Shown here: piece after piece, positions 1 to 7,170 of the stretch
How positions within the stretch are numbered: position 1 is the first letter of the stretch
How the letters are laid out: each line of letters starts with the position of its first letter
Source: a virus
IMG/VR virus record: IMGVR_UViG_3300031625_000009
Coordinates: 1-39,141 of that record
Length of the DNA stretch: 39,141 nucleotides
Reading direction: 5' to 3' (one strand)
Made by a program: the position numbers and the translations under genes
Notes under the pieces: model-generated
Seen by the model: the letters and a program-made list of their open reading frames with translations, nothing else
Told to the model about the DNA's origin: nothing
Databases searched by the model: none

Positions 1-249
1 CGGGAAGACTATGACGGTCCTCGGACTGTCGTCGCAGCGTCACCCGGCTGCTTGGCTAGAATCGACGGAGCGGTGCCATCCACTAGGGGGGGCACCGACT
101 TAGACGGCAGGCCCTTGATGAGACACGAGAACTGGCAACAGGGCCTCTGCGTGGTTCAGTACGAAGAGGGGGACGGCAGGTTCAACCTTGAGATGGTGAC
201 GATTCGTGACGGATGGGCCATGTACAGGGACAAGGAGTACTGTAAGTAG
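1..249 (+). CDS. C-terminal end of a probable calcineurin-like metallophosphoesterase (partial)
   Basis: The reading frame is open from base 1 and ends in TAG at 247-249, so this is the 3' end (82 codons) of a gene that starts left of the window. The tail reads SPGCLARIDGAVPS, then RHENWQQGLCVVQYEEGDG and finally an IRDGWAMYRDKEY ending. I associate this pattern with the C-terminus of phage calcineurin-like phosphoesterases, where the catalytic metal motifs lie upstream. None of those motifs (DxH, GDxxD, GNH) is inside the window, so the assignment rests on family memory alone. The stop codon overlaps the GTG start of the next gene (TAGTG), which suggests translational coupling. A TTG at 52 could be called as a start, but the open upstream frame makes an internal start unlikely. 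Confidence 0.5.
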   Translation, partial: REDYDGPRTVVAASPGCLARIDGAVPSTRGGTDLDGRPLMRHENWQQGLCVVQYEEGDGRFNLEMVTIRDGWAMYRDKEYCK

Positions 250-869
250 TGGTACACTTGGGTATGCCTGATACCCCCACTGATCTAGCCACCAATGACC
301 CGGTGGACATGAGTGGGCCAGCGGTCTATGATCGCATCAACCCAGACGAGGTCGTTAGGGAGATGCACGAGGAGGGGGGCCTTACGGTTAACCCCCGCAC
401 CGGAGAGCGTCCTGAGGCGGGTGTGTTCGTTTCGCATGAGGGCTATGAGCGGAAGCACACCCTTGAGTCATTCGGCAAGGAGCAGTTATCCACGTACATC
501 AACTCACCGAGGCATCTGGACGCTCTAACTGGATTGGACTCACTAGTGGGGGGCTGGGATTCAAAGGGACTGGCGTACTTGGATGTATCCCGAGGGTTCC
601 CTGAAACACCACAGGGGTTTAGTGACTCACGCACCTTTGCGAAAGAGAATAATCAGGAGGCTTCGTTCCAACGCTCAAACTTCACCACTGAGTACAACCC
701 CAACTATACGGAGAACATTGCTCCGGGGCATGTGCTTGTAGAAGGTGAGGCTGATCGGTGGGAGAGCAGCAGAGACCCCCTAGACACCGACCAGCCTATT
801 GTGGAGCGCGAGTCCGACAACCAGCGCGGCTGGATGTTCGGGGGCACCCTGCCCAAGAAGGACGACTAG
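249..869 (+). CDS. Unknown phage protein, 206 aa
   Basis: I do not recognise this protein. It is hydrophilic and acidic, with no membrane segment, signal peptide or cysteine cluster. The middle (about residues 60-135) is the most protein-like part, with alternating hydrophobic stretches such as LTGLDSLVGGWDSKGLAYLDV. The C-terminus is charged (GTLPKKDD). The chosen GTG start overlaps the upstream stop as TAGTG, and an AAGGAG at 232-237 lies 11 nt away, the same arrangement as at the DnaB gene near 28394. An ATG at 264 is an alternative start; it has no Shine-Dalgarno but follows a TACACT by 5 nt, so a leaderless start is conceivable. The stop shares a CTAG with the stop of the minus-strand gene that follows. 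Its place before the head genes suggests a packaging or structural accessory role, but this is only context. Confidence 0.7.
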   Translation: MVHLGMPDTPTDLATNDPVDMSGPAVYDRINPDEVVREMHEEGGLTVNPRTGERPEAGVFVSHEGYERKHTLESFGKEQLSTYINSPRHLDALTGLDSLVGGWDSKGLAYLDVSRGFPETPQGFSDSRTFAKENNQEASFQRSNFTTEYNPNYTENIAPGHVLVEGEADRWESSRDPLDTDQPIVERESDNQRGWMFGGTLPKKDD

Positions 870-1114
870 ATCAACTTGTTGTTGGTCAGGTAGACCAGCA
901 CATCCACAGTCAGTTGTTCAGCGATCTCTTTGAGGATCTTGGGATGGTCAACGATCAACTTCTCCAGCGTGTCGGAGAGGAACACCTCAAAGTGGTGCTC
1001 CAGCCACCCGTACTGAAACTTGTCGACAAGGTCAGTCGATATTTTGGCGATAAGTGCCTGATCAGGGTATGTTTTTAGGGGATCAGTCACTACCGTACTT
1101 TCCGTTCCGGGCAT
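866..1114 (-). CDS. Small minus-strand protein of unknown function, 82 aa
   Basis: This is the only gene I accept on the minus strand. The start ATG (complement of 1112-1114) is preceded on that strand by AAGGAG with 7 nt spacing, the best type of ribosome site in this genome. A longer in-frame extension up to 1207 has no comparable site and would run through the divergent promoter. The product is mostly predicted helical, acidic at the N-terminus, with amphipathic stretches (LIAKISTDLVDKF, LEKLIVDHPKILKEIAE) and no membrane segment or Zn motif. Its stop overlaps the stop of the upstream plus-strand gene tail to tail. Function is unknown. A lone reverse gene with its own promoter in a late operon could be an early regulator or host-takeover protein, but that is inference. 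Confidence 0.75.
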   Translation of the reverse strand: MPGTESTVVTDPLKTYPDQALIAKISTDLVDKFQYGWLEHHFEVFLSDTLEKLIVDHPKILKEIAEQLTVDVLVYLTNNKLI

Positions 1115-1121
1115 GGTTTCG

Positions 1122-1150
1122 CTCCTTGGTTCATCTGGCTCATGTATAAT
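1122..1150 (+). promoter_or_regulatory. Candidate plus-strand promoter in front of the holin
   Basis: A perfect TATAAT lies at 1145-1150. Seventeen nucleotides upstream is CTCCTT (1122-1127), a four-of-six match to the CTACTC found at the same spacing in two other gaps of this phage. A classical TTGACA is absent. A transcript starting near 1157 would read through the holin and into the head genes with a leader of about 50 nt. This promoter overlaps the SD region of the divergent minus-strand gene. Confidence 0.5.
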
Positions 1151-1178
1151 AGTAGCCGCTGACCCTATGGGAAAGCAA
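1145..1178 (-). promoter_or_regulatory. Candidate promoter for the minus-strand gene
   Basis: On the minus strand a TTGCTT (complement of 1173-1178) is followed after 18 nt by TACTAT (complement of 1149-1154), overlapping a second possible -10, TATTAT. Transcription would start near 1142, giving a leader of about 28 nt that contains the AAGGAG site of the minus-strand gene. The -10 overlaps the TATAAT read on the plus strand, so the two promoters would compete for the same polymerase. Confidence 0.45.
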
Positions 1179-1207
1179 GTCCTATTTCCGATCAAGGAAT
1201 GTTGCAT

Positions 1208-1414
1208 ATGATTACGAAGGATCTAGTAGAGAGAGTTCTAGCCACATTTGTTCAGGCCTCACTCGGCGCCATGACCTCCAACTCAATGTTTGACCTTGGT
1301 GTTGATCAGTGGAAGATGATGGCTGGTGCAGGTGTTGCCGCAGCCATCTCGGTACTGAAGGGCTCGTTGGCCTCCAAGTTGGGGACCAAGGGCACGGCCT
1401 CATTGGCCGACTGA
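1208..1414 (+). CDS. r1t-like holin, 68 aa
   Basis: This small membrane protein resembles the r1t-type holins common in actinobacteriophages. It starts with a short charged helix (MITKDLVERVLATF), continues with two hydrophobic stretches (about residues 10-25 and 38-53, the second reading MMAGAGVAAAISVLKG), and ends with KLGTKGTASLAD, close to the conserved K-G-T-A-S-L tail I associate with that family. Such proteins oligomerise in the inner membrane and time the release of the endolysin. I chose the ATG at 1208 because AAGGA at 1194-1198 is 9 nt away. The ATG at 1199 touches that site and is unlikely to be used. The gene is unusually placed, alone in front of the portal gene and about 19 kb from the peptidoglycan hydrolase gene. 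A second candidate holin lies at 25293. Confidence 0.75.
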   Translation: MITKDLVERVLATFVQASLGAMTSNSMFDLGVDQWKMMAGAGVAAAISVLKGSLASKLGTKGTASLAD

Positions 1415-1415
1415 T

Positions 1416-1444
1416 CTACTCAGACACCACAGATGGTGTATAGT
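1416..1444 (+). promoter_or_regulatory. Candidate promoter in front of the portal gene
   Basis: CTACTC at 1416-1421, then 17 nt, then TATAGT at 1439-1444, with ATGGTG directly before the -10. The same three elements with identical spacing occur at 8650-8678, which is why I call this a phage promoter although it lacks a TTGACA box. Just downstream, GTAG (1450-1453) and CTAC (1457-1460) form a small inverted repeat that runs into the palindrome CTACGTAG, a possible operator. Confidence 0.5.
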
Positions 1445-1487
1445 ATTGAGTAGTTGCTACGTAGTCTTACCTCAGGTGTGATCCTTT

Positions 1488-3158
1488 ATGGCTGTTGATT
1501 TCTGGTCTCCGTCCTATAGGGCCTCGGCTAGTGATCTAACGGTTGCAATCTCACCGCTCGGCCTAGTTGAACTGGCCGATGAGGAGTTTGAGGTCCACGG
1601 CCCACGCCTGAATCGCTATTCAGCAGCGTGGGCGTGGTACCTCGGACATCACTGGGCGTACCGCCGAGAGTTCGGTGAGTCCCAGTTCTATCTGAACTAT
1701 GTCCGCACCATGTCGGACTACATCACTAACTTCTGCTTTGGCAAGGCCGTACAGTTCCGCACCCCGGAACAGAACAACGCTATTATCCCCCACCTCCTCA
1801 ACAAGGTGTGGGAACAGCACAACAACAAGGAACACACCCTGTGGGAGATGGGCCAGTTGGCATCTGTCACTGGGGATTGCTTCGTCAAGGTGGCCTATGA
1901 GGAGCCCTACGTAGACCCCATAGGGATTCCTATTGCGGGTAAGATTCGCATTCTCCCCCTTAACCCAGCCCACTGCTTTCCCGAGTACCATCCCCACGAC
2001 AGGACCCGCCTGCTTCGCTTTAAGTTGAAGTACCGGTTCTGGGGGACGGCTTCAGAGGGTACTCGTCAGGTCTATACGTTCACCGAGATCATCACCGACG
2101 AGACCGTGGAGCAGTACATCAACGACGAGTTGGTGGACACCTATGCCAATGCTATTGGGCATATTCCTGTTGTTCACATTCCTAATACCACCATTTCGTC
2201 CTCCCCGTGGGGACAGAGTGACATCTGGGACATCATTCCGCTCAACCGAGAGTTGAATGAGAAGATGGCTGAGGTGTCAGACATCATCAACTACCACGCC
2301 GCCCCGGTGACTATCATCACCGGAGCCAAGGCGAGTCAGTTGGAAAGAGGTCCTAAGAAGGTTTGGGCTGGGTTGCCCAAGGATAGCAACGTCTTCAACC
2401 TTGAATCCAAGGGGGAGATGGCAGGTGCGCTTGAGTATATCCAGCACATCAAGCGCACGATGCACGAACTAACTGGTGTTCCTGAAACCGCACTTGGTCA
2501 GACCCAGCCCATTTCCAATACCAGCGGCGTCGCACTGGCTATTCAGTACCAGCCCATGATGAATCGCTATACCATGAAGAAGGTACACTTCACTAGGGGA
2601 TTACAGAAGGTCAATGAACTGGTTATCCGTACTGCTGCTATCTTTGAGCCTCAGTTACTGGTGTTTGATGCTTCCGTCTCTGAAATGCCAGAGAAGGACA
2701 ACGCTATTGAACTTGATCCCACAGACCCTCTCACCTACATGACCACCGTCCACTGGCCTGATCCCTTGCCAGTTGACGTACTGATTTCCTTGAACGAAAT
2801 CCAAGCCAAACTTGCTCTTGGTCTTGAGTCCAAGCGTGGGGCACTCAAGATTCTCGGGGAAGAGTTCCCGAACGAGAAGATGGCTGAAGTGTTTGAGGAG
2901 CAGATGGAAGATGCTATGGATGCTGGCACGTTGGAGATGTTCAACGCCCAGATCATGCAGGCCGTTTTTGCCGCCACTGGAATGCTACCCCCCGAAGGGG
3001 CTGCACCACCCGGCGGATCGTCCAACGGGGAAGACGGTGGGCCACTCCCCGGCGTTGCTGCCCCCGGTGCGGACGCAGGGTTGTTAGACAACTTGATACA
3101 GCGGGCATACGGGGCTAGGTTCGCCCAGCGCCGTATTCCCTCAGAAGAAGAAACATAA
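1488..3158 (+). CDS. Portal protein, SPP1 gp6-like family, 556 aa
   Basis: This is the dodecameric portal that sits at one capsid vertex, nucleates head assembly and conducts DNA during packaging and ejection. The length is typical. Supporting segments include an N-terminal WAWYLGHHWAYRRE, the stem and wing-like FYLNYVRTMSDYITNFCFGK, and the central IPVVHIPNTTISSSPWGQSD followed by LNRELNEKMAEVSDIINYHA, the part that forms the long helices of SPP1-type portals. LTGVPETALGQTQPISNTSG is the usual portal clip or stem region. The C-terminal 60 residues are rich in Gly, Pro and Ala (a flexible tail) and end in basic and acidic residues. There is no strong SD at the ATG; GTGTGATCC lies just before it. 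No fused protease or MuF domain is present. The terminase that docks here must be left of the window. Confidence 0.9.
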   Translation: MAVDFWSPSYRASASDLTVAISPLGLVELADEEFEVHGPRLNRYSAAWAWYLGHHWAYRREFGESQFYLNYVRTMSDYITNFCFGKAVQFRTPEQNNAIIPHLLNKVWEQHNNKEHTLWEMGQLASVTGDCFVKVAYEEPYVDPIGIPIAGKIRILPLNPAHCFPEYHPHDRTRLLRFKLKYRFWGTASEGTRQVYTFTEIITDETVEQYINDELVDTYANAIGHIPVVHIPNTTISSSPWGQSDIWDIIPLNRELNEKMAEVSDIINYHAAPVTIITGAKASQLERGPKKVWAGLPKDSNVFNLESKGEMAGALEYIQHIKRTMHELTGVPETALGQTQPISNTSGVALAIQYQPMMNRYTMKKVHFTRGLQKVNELVIRTAAIFEPQLLVFDASVSEMPEKDNAIELDPTDPLTYMTTVHWPDPLPVDVLISLNEIQAKLALGLESKRGALKILGEEFPNEKMAEVFEEQMEDAMDAGTLEMFNAQIMQAVFAATGMLPPEGAAPPGGSSNGEDGGPLPGVAAPGADAGLLDNLIQRAYGARFAQRRIPSEEET

Positions 3159-3207
3159 GTAGCATTACTCTAGTTATTACTCGCCAAATCAGATATGGAG
3201 AATAGTT

Positions 3208-4044
3208 ATGGCCGATACACCTACGGATACCACTGCGCCTGAAGCCCTAGCCGGGCTAGTAGTGTTGCCCCCCGCCCAGCAGCCTGTTGATACTACTGAG
3301 GTTACCGAAACTGCCTTTGCAGTGGGTACCGAAGAGTCAACGTCTGCTCGCACATTCTCTGAAGAGGATGTAGAGCGTATTCGTACTCAGGAGAAAGACA
3401 AGTTGTACAAGAGGCTTGAGGACTCCGATGGACGAGTCAAGACACTTGAAGACCAACTGGGCATTCTTAATCACGAGAGCGACGAGAACAGGTCAGAGGC
3501 CGCACGGCTGGCTAAGGCAGAGTCTGATGCCATACGCAGGCGGGAGGAAGATGAACTTAGCGCCAAGGATCTAATCATTAGGCGTGAGACCGAGTTCGAT
3601 GAGAAGTTGAAGATCGTGGAGACGGAGTGGGAAGGCCGTCTTGCCAAGATCGAAGAAGAGCGTGCCTCTCAGGATGCGATGCTTGAAAAGGAGCGTCGTT
3701 ATCGTGAGTTGGAGGTTTACCTTCAGCGACGCATGACCGAAGAGGGGGAATACATCATTCCTGAACTTCGGGATCTTGCCTCCGGTACTACCGAGGAAGA
3801 GATCGAAAACTCTATTGCGGTACTAAGAGATCGCAGTAGTGCTATACTTGAATCAATCCAGCAGACCGCTCAACCGAGTGGTCTGCGGGGGTCGCCGGTA
3901 ACGGCACCCCCTGTTGGGCCAATGGAAACTCAGACGGAGCAGCAGACATTGTCAGCGGAGGACATCCGTGATATGCCGATGGAACAGTACATGCAAATGC
4001 GGGACAGGCTCCTAAAGGCGCGACCCTCACAGGGTCGCTTTTAA
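3208..4044 (+). CDS. Capsid scaffolding protein, 278 aa, coiled coil
   Basis: The gene lies between portal and major capsid genes, the classic place for the internal scaffold that shapes the procapsid and then leaves. Residues about 50-190 are extremely rich in Glu, Lys and Arg with heptad-like spacing, for example EEDVERIRTQEKDKLYKRLE and ETEFDEKLKIVETEWEGR, indicating a long coiled coil. The N-terminus (about 45 residues) is Thr/Pro/Ala-rich and disordered. The C-terminus has a short motif SAEDIRDMPMEQYMQMRDRL and a basic end, KARPSQGRF, as expected for a capsid-binding tail. No serine-protease motif is visible, so self-processing is not indicated. GGAG lies about 10 nt before the ATG. The last nine codons also form an intrinsic terminator (see separate entry). 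It could alternatively be a minor structural gp20-like protein, which is a related idea. Confidence 0.8.
   Translation: MADTPTDTTAPEALAGLVVLPPAQQPVDTTEVTETAFAVGTEESTSARTFSEEDVERIRTQEKDKLYKRLEDSDGRVKTLEDQLGILNHESDENRSEAARLAKAESDAIRRREEDELSAKDLIIRRETEFDEKLKIVETEWEGRLAKIEEERASQDAMLEKERRYRELEVYLQRRMTEEGEYIIPELRDLASGTTEEEIENSIAVLRDRSSAILESIQQTAQPSGLRGSPVTAPPVGPMETQTEQQTLSAEDIRDMPMEQYMQMRDRLLKARPSQGRF
4020..4042 (+). terminator. Intrinsic terminator embedded in the end of the scaffold gene
   Basis: GCGACCCT (4020-4027) pairs perfectly with AGGGTCGC (4031-4038) across a 3-nt loop, CAC, and TTTT follows at 4039-4042. The whole structure encodes the last residues and part of the stop codon of the scaffold. 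A translating ribosome would cover it, so it may act as a partial or conditional terminator between the scaffold and capsid genes. Confidence 0.7.
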
Positions 4045-4082
4045 CAACATAAAACCATAGTCCCCTAACGGAGGAATACCTC

Positions 4083-5192
4083 ATGGCCCTACCCGCACCG
4101 TCGGGTGGTTCGATTACGACGGCTGCTGACCAGTCTTCGCTAACCGGCTACTCGTCAGATACGGCGCTGACCCCAGCGATTCAGACTATCTGGAGCAAGG
4201 AAATCTTGTTTCAGGCTATGCCTGTACTTCGCTTTGAGCAGTTCGCTGTTAAAAAGACGGAACTTGGCGTTATGCCGGGTCTCACCGTCAACTTCATGCG
4301 TTACACCAACCTCGGAGTCGACCAGAACACTGGTGCGACACTGACGGAAGGTACTCGTATGGAGCCTTCGGCCCTTTCGGCCAGCCAGATCCAGATTGTT
4401 GTTTCTGAGCGTGGTCAGGCTATTTCAGTTACTGAGTTGCTGCTCAACGCTTCATTCGATGACGTTATGGCGTCGTCGTCCCGTCTCCTTGGCCGTCACA
4501 TGGCTCAGTCGATGGACATTGAAGCACGTAACACCCTGTACAAGGCCGGTATTCCGTTCGGTGGTGGGTCAGCGGTTGCTCCGTCGATCACCTTCGGTCG
4601 GACCAAGGCTTCTGGTGCTCGCACCACGGTTTCACCATACGATGGTGGTACCATTGGTACGGCTGCTGCACCGGGGTACCTATCCCCCACGACTATCAAG
4701 GATGCGGTTGAGACCCTCGCTGCGGAGAACATTCCGCGACTGGGCGACACCTACGTCTGCTTCGTTCACCCGTCGCAGAGCCGCTCCCTACGTGACTGGC
4801 CCGAGTTCATTGAGGTAACGAAGTATGCCGCCCCCGGTAACTTCATGCTTGGTGAGATCGGTCGCCTGTACGACGTGGTCTTCATTGAAACCACTCAGGT
4901 TTCTAAGGGCCTTGATGGTACTGCCGCAGGTTCGGCGCTCTCAGCCCTCGCTGGGTTGGACAGTGACGCTGGCACCTCTGGCATTCAGGAGAACACCAAC
5001 GCTTACAACGCCATTATGATCGGTGACAACGCCTTCGGGCAGGCCATCGCTCTTCCGGTTGAGTTGCGCGATGGTGGCGTGATCGACTTCGGTCGTGAGC
5101 ACGGCCTCGCTTGGTATGCCATCTGGGGCTTTGGTGTAATCACCAGTGAGTCCCGAGTCATCATCAACACTCTTGGTGGTGCAATCGCTTAG
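4083..5192 (+). CDS. Major capsid protein, N4-gp56-like family, 369 aa
   Basis: This is the shell-forming protein of the head. The N-terminal part with LTPAIQTIWSKEILFQAMPV and FEQFAVKKTELGVMPGLTVN, followed by GATLTEGTRMEPSALSASQI, and the segment GRHMAQSMDIEARNTLYKAG, match the N4-gp56 major capsid family as I know it (HK97 fold). The region CFVHPSQSRSLRDWPEFIEV and the GEIGRLYDVVFIETTQ segment are the usual P-domain and A-domain strands. The length agrees with the family and there is no obvious prohead-protease delta domain. GGAGGA at 4070-4075 with 7 nt spacing gives a strong start. The codon choice and the strong SD fit high expression. It is flanked by an upstream intrinsic terminator and a downstream GC hairpin, so capsid mRNA may be set off from its neighbours. 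Confidence 0.92.
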   Translation: MALPAPSGGSITTAADQSSLTGYSSDTALTPAIQTIWSKEILFQAMPVLRFEQFAVKKTELGVMPGLTVNFMRYTNLGVDQNTGATLTEGTRMEPSALSASQIQIVVSERGQAISVTELLLNASFDDVMASSSRLLGRHMAQSMDIEARNTLYKAGIPFGGGSAVAPSITFGRTKASGARTTVSPYDGGTIGTAAAPGYLSPTTIKDAVETLAAENIPRLGDTYVCFVHPSQSRSLRDWPEFIEVTKYAAPGNFMLGEIGRLYDVVFIETTQVSKGLDGTAAGSALSALAGLDSDAGTSGIQENTNAYNAIMIGDNAFGQAIALPVELRDGGVIDFGREHGLAWYAIWGFGVITSESRVIINTLGGAIA

Positions 5193-5214
5193 TTGCGATT
5201 TGCTATAGTGTTGT

Positions 5215-5245
5215 GGGGGGTTGGGGCCTACGAGCCCCGCCCCCC
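5215..5245 (+). terminator. GC-rich hairpin after the capsid gene
   Basis: GGGGGG (5215-5220) and GGGGC (5223-5227) pair with GCCCC (5234-5238) and CCCCCC (5240-5245), leaving a TT/G internal bulge and a 6-nt loop. The stem is very stable but no T-tract follows. It may be a factor-assisted terminator or a 3' end stabiliser for the capsid transcript. It fills most of the 90-nt gap 5193-5282. A TATAGT at 5204-5209 just before it has no matching -35. Confidence 0.55.
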
Positions 5246-5282
5246 CGCTATGCACACACCCATCGGAAAGGTTTAACACAAC

Positions 5283-5615
5283 ATGGCTGATGAAATCGAA
5301 GTAGAAGAAGCAACATCAAAGACACCACCGAAAACAACTATGGACAAGTTCTCGGTGAAGCCCCCCCGCACCAAGAAGGCAACTCCAGTTGCCAAGAAGG
5401 CAACTCCAGTTATTGAGGAGGAGCCGGTAGCAGAGGTGGTTGCAGAAACCGTTACCGTAGAGGCTGAGACGAAGCGTGCCCGCATCAAGGGAACTTGGCG
5501 CATGTACTTCTCGGGCCAGTCCTACGACTTTACCGATGGGGAGTCCTACGACCTCTCGCCAGACTTGTACAACTACCTGCGTGGGAGCGGAAACATCTAC
5601 GACACTCTCGCATGA
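5283..5615 (+). CDS. Small virion-associated protein with Lys/Pro/Glu-rich linker, 110 aa
   Basis: I do not recognise a named family. The first about 65 residues are low complexity: an acidic start, then KKATPVAKKATPV (two copies of a seven-residue unit encoded by a 21-bp DNA repeat), then a Glu/Val-rich stretch. Residues 67-110 form a compact C-terminal part (GTWRMYFSGQSYDF, then DLYNYLRGSGNIYDTLA), rich in Tyr. It is immediately downstream of the capsid gene, a place often held by decoration or head-completion proteins. The basic Ala/Pro/Lys linker with a folded end suggests a tethered head protein or DNA-binding tail. AAAGG lies about 10 nt before the ATG. Function is not established. Confidence 0.75.
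   Translation: MADEIEVEEATSKTPPKTTMDKFSVKPPRTKKATPVAKKATPVIEEEPVAEVVAETVTVEAETKRARIKGTWRMYFSGQSYDFTDGESYDLSPDLYNYLRGSGNIYDTLA
5371..5411 (+). repeat. 21-bp tandem repeat, two copies
   Basis: The 20-mer at 5371-5390 is repeated exactly at 5392-5411 with a period of 21 bp, encoding two KKATPVA-like units. The bases as well as the residues are identical, which points to recent duplication. Confidence 0.9.
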
Positions 5616-5623
5616 GGTAGGAC

Positions 5624-7165
5624 ATGGCCTTTACGATTCCTAACCGGCCAGATACAACTGACGCCGATCAGGCAGAACCAGACAAGGGCGACTTCCAGTC
5701 CCTTGGCTATCAGAAATCGGGAGTGTTGAGTGGTGGTGCTGTAACAAACAGTGCTACGAATACCGTAACCGCTGCTGCGGTGAGCGGTTATCTCAACGGT
5801 GAGTACTTTAACGTCTCGTCAGACACTATTCTTTCTATGTCTGCCCCGGCTACTGGGAACGCTAAGTTCGTCCTGATTAATGTACAGAAATCAGGGGGAG
5901 TTTTCAGTGTGTACGCCCTACAGGGCACCACTGCCAACAACGGGGAGAGCGCTTCAAACGCCCGGTTCCCTGACTTCGACAGCACCACCGACATGCTTCT
6001 GGCTGCTGTCTACTACGCTTCCGGCGACACAGACATAAACGCTGCTGCCATCGTTGACAAGCGTGTGTTTGTGCTACCACAGGCCAACCCCACAGTCGTA
6101 ACTTCCACGCCCGGTTCTGCTGTGGGTACTATCGGTGAAATCCGCATCGACTCCAATCTGACCCCGGCTACGGGCCAGTCCAGAATCTACGTGAAGACGG
6201 ATGCAACAACGTGGACCAATCTTGGGTCCGCTAGCGGTGGTGGCACCTCTGAAGAAGAAGTGCAGGACATCGTTGGTGCCATGTTCACCACCGACGCATC
6301 TCACAGCGGCATCTCAGCCATCTATGATGACGCTGGCGGTGGAGTTGACCTGACGGGGTCTACAGAATGGAATCTCACGGTTGCGGGGAGTACCGAGAAC
6401 ATCGGCGGGTCCGACACGGTAGCGATAAACGTATCCAGTGACGCTGAGGTAAGCCTGTCCCACAGCAACGGCACGATCACGATTAACGATGAGTGGCCTC
6501 GCATCAGGACGATGACCCACAACAGTTCTGGTGCTACTAAACCAGCACATTACGTCTACTCAGACCCGTGGGGCCAGACATCACCCGGCTTTGGTGGGCC
6601 TGCTGGCTCTGGGCAGTTCATCTATACACGGTTACAGGTTGCTGACCTTAATCCTATGGTTCACAACGCCTATTCCTGTGGTAGCAGTTCCTACAAGTGG
6701 AACTACTCATGGGTGTACAGCACATCGTATGCCCAGTCGTTTTCGTCTTGGTCTGATCGTAACCTGAAGATGAACTTCGGGTCTGCGCCCGGCTTGGAGT
6801 TCGTTAAGGGTCTCCTTCCCGTATCCTTCACTTGGAAGGACCCTGATCTAGGGGATTCTTGGGGCTTCGTAGCGCAGGACGTTGAGGCCCTGTGTGTTAC
6901 ACATTCTCTGTCCCCTGAGGTCCTAGTGGATACCGTGGAAGATGGAACTAAGTACTTGAACTACACGACCATGCTTGCTCCGGTAGTCAAGGCTATTCAG
7001 GACATGGTTGTTCAGGTGGACGGGGTGAAGTTCCAGTCCCAGTCTGCTGTTGACTACTGTGCTGACTTTGATGCCAAGATGTTGGCTAAGGCACCAGATG
7101 CAGCGGCACGAGACACCAACATTGCAGACCTACAGGCCCGAGTAACAGCCCTTGAGAATGCTTGA
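5624..7165 (+). CDS. Fibre or spike protein with C-terminal S74 intramolecular chaperone, 513 aa
   Basis: The N-terminal about 160 residues (MAFTIPNRPDTTDADQAEPD onward) look like a virion-attachment domain. The middle is Gly/Ser/Thr/Asn-rich beta structure, as in trimeric fibres. Around residue 377 begins a Peptidase_S74 chaperone domain: SDRNLKMNF supplies the Ser-Lys pair (S377, K382) that self-cleaves in this family, followed by SWGFVAQDVEAL, YLNYTTMLAPVVKAIQDM and a final helix DLQARVTALENA. The chaperone trimerises the fibre and is then released. The gene lies between capsid and connector genes, not with the tail fibres, so it may be a head fibre or a neck whisker. GAGG is 7-8 nt before the ATG, overlapping the previous stop region. 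A second S74 protein is at 19191. Confidence 0.85.
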   Translation: MAFTIPNRPDTTDADQAEPDKGDFQSLGYQKSGVLSGGAVTNSATNTVTAAAVSGYLNGEYFNVSSDTILSMSAPATGNAKFVLINVQKSGGVFSVYALQGTTANNGESASNARFPDFDSTTDMLLAAVYYASGDTDINAAAIVDKRVFVLPQANPTVVTSTPGSAVGTIGEIRIDSNLTPATGQSRIYVKTDATTWTNLGSASGGGTSEEEVQDIVGAMFTTDASHSGISAIYDDAGGGVDLTGSTEWNLTVAGSTENIGGSDTVAINVSSDAEVSLSHSNGTITINDEWPRIRTMTHNSSGATKPAHYVYSDPWGQTSPGFGGPAGSGQFIYTRLQVADLNPMVHNAYSCGSSSYKWNYSWVYSTSYAQSFSSWSDRNLKMNFGSAPGLEFVKGLLPVSFTWKDPDLGDSWGFVAQDVEALCVTHSLSPEVLVDTVEDGTKYLNYTTMLAPVVKAIQDMVVQVDGVKFQSQSAVDYCADFDAKMLAKAPDAAARDTNIADLQARVTALENA

Positions 7166-7170
7166 GAATG
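7151..7170 (+). repeat. Perfect 10-bp tandem duplication at a gene junction
   Basis: CTTGAGAATG occurs twice in a row (7151-7160 and 7161-7170). The first copy encodes the last residues of the fibre. The second carries its TGA stop and the ATG of the next small ORF. The duplication thus built the junction. Confidence 0.9.

Noticed and set aside
52-249. Complete 65-codon gene starting at TTG 52
   Set aside because: The frame is open to base 1 with protein-like sequence before the TTG, so this is the end of a longer gene.
5204-5209. TATAGT as a promoter after the capsid gene
   Set aside because: No matching -35 at 16-18 nt, and the predicted start would lie inside the GC hairpin.
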